A stretch of 12,777 nt of DNA from an uncultured Verrucomicrobiota bacterium (GTDB lineage: Bacteria; Verrucomicrobiota; Verrucomicrobiia; Palsa-1439), in the NCBI GenBank assembly GCA_903825695.1, contig CAIKBP010000003.1, forward strand, positions 1 through 12,777, written 5' to 3'. The notes under the pieces were generated by a model. It worked only from the letters and a program-made list of their open reading frames with translations, ran no database searches and was not told the DNA's origin. Both the position numbers and the translations under genes were made by a program. The number at the start of each line of letters is the position of its first letter. Position 1 is the first letter of the stretch. Positions 11,844-12,777 of this stretch are shown here, one piece after another.

Positions 11844-12777
11844 CAGGCGCGGGCTCCACCAAAGGGCTGGCCTTTGGCGGGCAATGCTGCTGTTGACCGC
11901 CTTGTGTATGTCCACAGCAATGACCCGGGCTGGTGTTCCACCGTCGACAATGACGAACTGGCCTGTGCTTCACCTGTCGCCACAAGATCGCATTCTTGTG
12001 TTGGCGCCACATCCTGACGACGAAGTGATCGGTTGCGGTGGAGTCATCCAAAGCGCCCTGGCGCAGGGCCTGCCGGTTCGAGTGGTATTCCTGACTTATG
12101 GCGACAACAACGAGTGGTCCTTCGCAATGTACCGCAAACATCCCGTGCTTGTGCCGCGCGCCGTGCGGAGCATGGGACAGATGCGGCATGACGAAGCCAT
12201 AGCGTCCGCAAAGGTGTTCGGCCCACCCCCCAATCATCTCACGTTCCTCGGTTATCCCGACTTCGGTACATTGCACATTTGGGAGTCGCACTGGGACGAG
12301 CAGCCGGCATACCACAGCATGTTGACGCGGGTCTCAGCAGTGCCTTACGCGAACGCTTTTCGACCGAAAGCTCCATACAAAGGCGAGGAAATCGTTAAGG
12401 ATCTTAGCGCCATTATTTGCGAATTCCGGCCGACGAAGATATTCGTCTCACATCCCGACGACCACAATGGAGATCACCAGGCGCTGTATTTGTTCACCCG
12501 TGTGGCGCTCTGGGGTTTGGAGAAGGAACTGATTCCACGCCCGGAACTTTATCCCTATCTGGTGCATTTTCGAAACTGGCCGCTGCCGCGCGGCGATCAT
12601 CCCACGCAACTGTTGGAGCCGCCGTCCGAAATTGACGAGCAGGTAGCATGGAATATCTTCCCGCTCAGCACGACACAGATCGACCGCAATCGCGCGGCGC
12701 TGAAGGCCCAGACCACCCAATACAGGTCGAGCGGGAATTACCTAATGAGTTTTCTCCGCGCGGACGAATTGTTCGGC
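11815..12777 (+). CDS. LmbE/PIG-L family deacetylase, probably exported (partial, runs off the right edge)
   Basis: 321 codons from ATG 11815 to the edge, preceded by GAG 7 nt upstream; an internal ATG at 11884 could be the start instead. The N-terminus is basic, then hydrophobic (MLLLTALCMSTAM near residues 24-36), a likely signal peptide or anchor. The zinc-binding motif is APHPDDE at residues 65-70, followed by VRVVFLTYGDN. The second metal/catalytic block is HPDDHNGDHQA at 213-223. PIG-L enzymes remove acetyl groups from N-acetylglucosamine-type substrates (phosphatidylinositol-GlcNAc, mycothiol/bacillithiol precursors, some antibiotics and surface glycans). The true substrate cannot be read here. 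Export would be unusual for thiol biosynthesis and points to a surface or periplasmic glycan. Downstream genes are not visible. Confidence 0.92.
   Translation, partial: MQLRARNNGDRRGLHQRAGLWRAMLLLTALCMSTAMTRAGVPPSTMTNWPVLHLSPQDRILVLAPHPDDEVIGCGGVIQSALAQGLPVRVVFLTYGDNNEWSFAMYRKHPVLVPRAVRSMGQMRHDEAIASAKVFGPPPNHLTFLGYPDFGTLHIWESHWDEQPAYHSMLTRVSAVPYANAFRPKAPYKGEEIVKDLSAIICEFRPTKIFVSHPDDHNGDHQALYLFTRVALWGLEKELIPRPELYPYLVHFRNWPLPRGDHPTQLLEPPSEIDEQVAWNIFPLSTTQIDRNRAALKAQTTQYRSSGNYLMSFLRADELFG

Overview
The window looks like chromosomal DNA of a Verrucomicrobiota bacterium, probably of the Pedosphaera/Limisphaerales type. I infer this from a Minf_1886-type protein (a family I know as restricted to Verrucomicrobia and Planctomycetes), a DUF1844 protein beside it, an Acidobacteria/Verrucomicrobia-style PadR regulator and an archaeal-type prolyl-tRNA synthetase. 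A Tol-Pal envelope system shows that the cell is diderm. No rRNA, tRNA, CRISPR array or intact transposase was seen.

Layout. (1) 1-1151, minus: 5' part of proS, running off the left edge. (2) 1336-3022, plus: a compact wreck of three fragments in one orientation. These are a short ORF whose first ~45 residues look like the start of a Cas12b (C2c1) effector, a GHKL ATPase that ends early, and a DNA methyltransferase lacking its N-terminal SAM-binding part. The last two are joined at about 2270-2280, as an internal deletion would leave them. I read this as the remains of a defence / restriction-modification island. (3) 3023-3950: a regulatory region around a small PadR repressor gene (minus), with four near-identical 25-bp palindromic operators. 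Two operators sit in copies of a ~97-bp repeat, and a third repeat copy lacks the operator. (4) 4029-4298, minus: a single-RRM RNA-binding protein, followed by ~480 bp of non-coding DNA with palindromic elements and a strong sigma70-type promoter.

(5) 4780-8822, plus: a tightly packed exbB/tolQ - exbD/tolR - tolA - tolB - pal operon, with ATGA overlaps at exbD/tolA and tolA/tolB. The ExbB/ExbD proton channel would energise TolA, which spans the periplasm towards TolB and the Pal lipoprotein to keep the outer membrane attached during division. (6) 8889-9949, plus: tatA and tatC, with their own likely promoter, encoding twin-arginine protein export. (7) 9959-11043, minus: a three-gene operon of a tiny membrane protein, the Minf_1886-type protein and a DUF1844 protein, convergent with tatC. 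(8) 11190-12777, plus: a GNAT acetyltransferase overlapping a secreted LmbE/PIG-L deacetylase that runs off the right edge.

The most unusual parts are the defence-gene wreck with its apparent Cas12b start, and the PadR operator/repeat array beside it. The rest is ordinary housekeeping with a few residue-level oddities (TolA, Pal, ExbB). All family assignments are from reading the protein sequences; nothing was searched.
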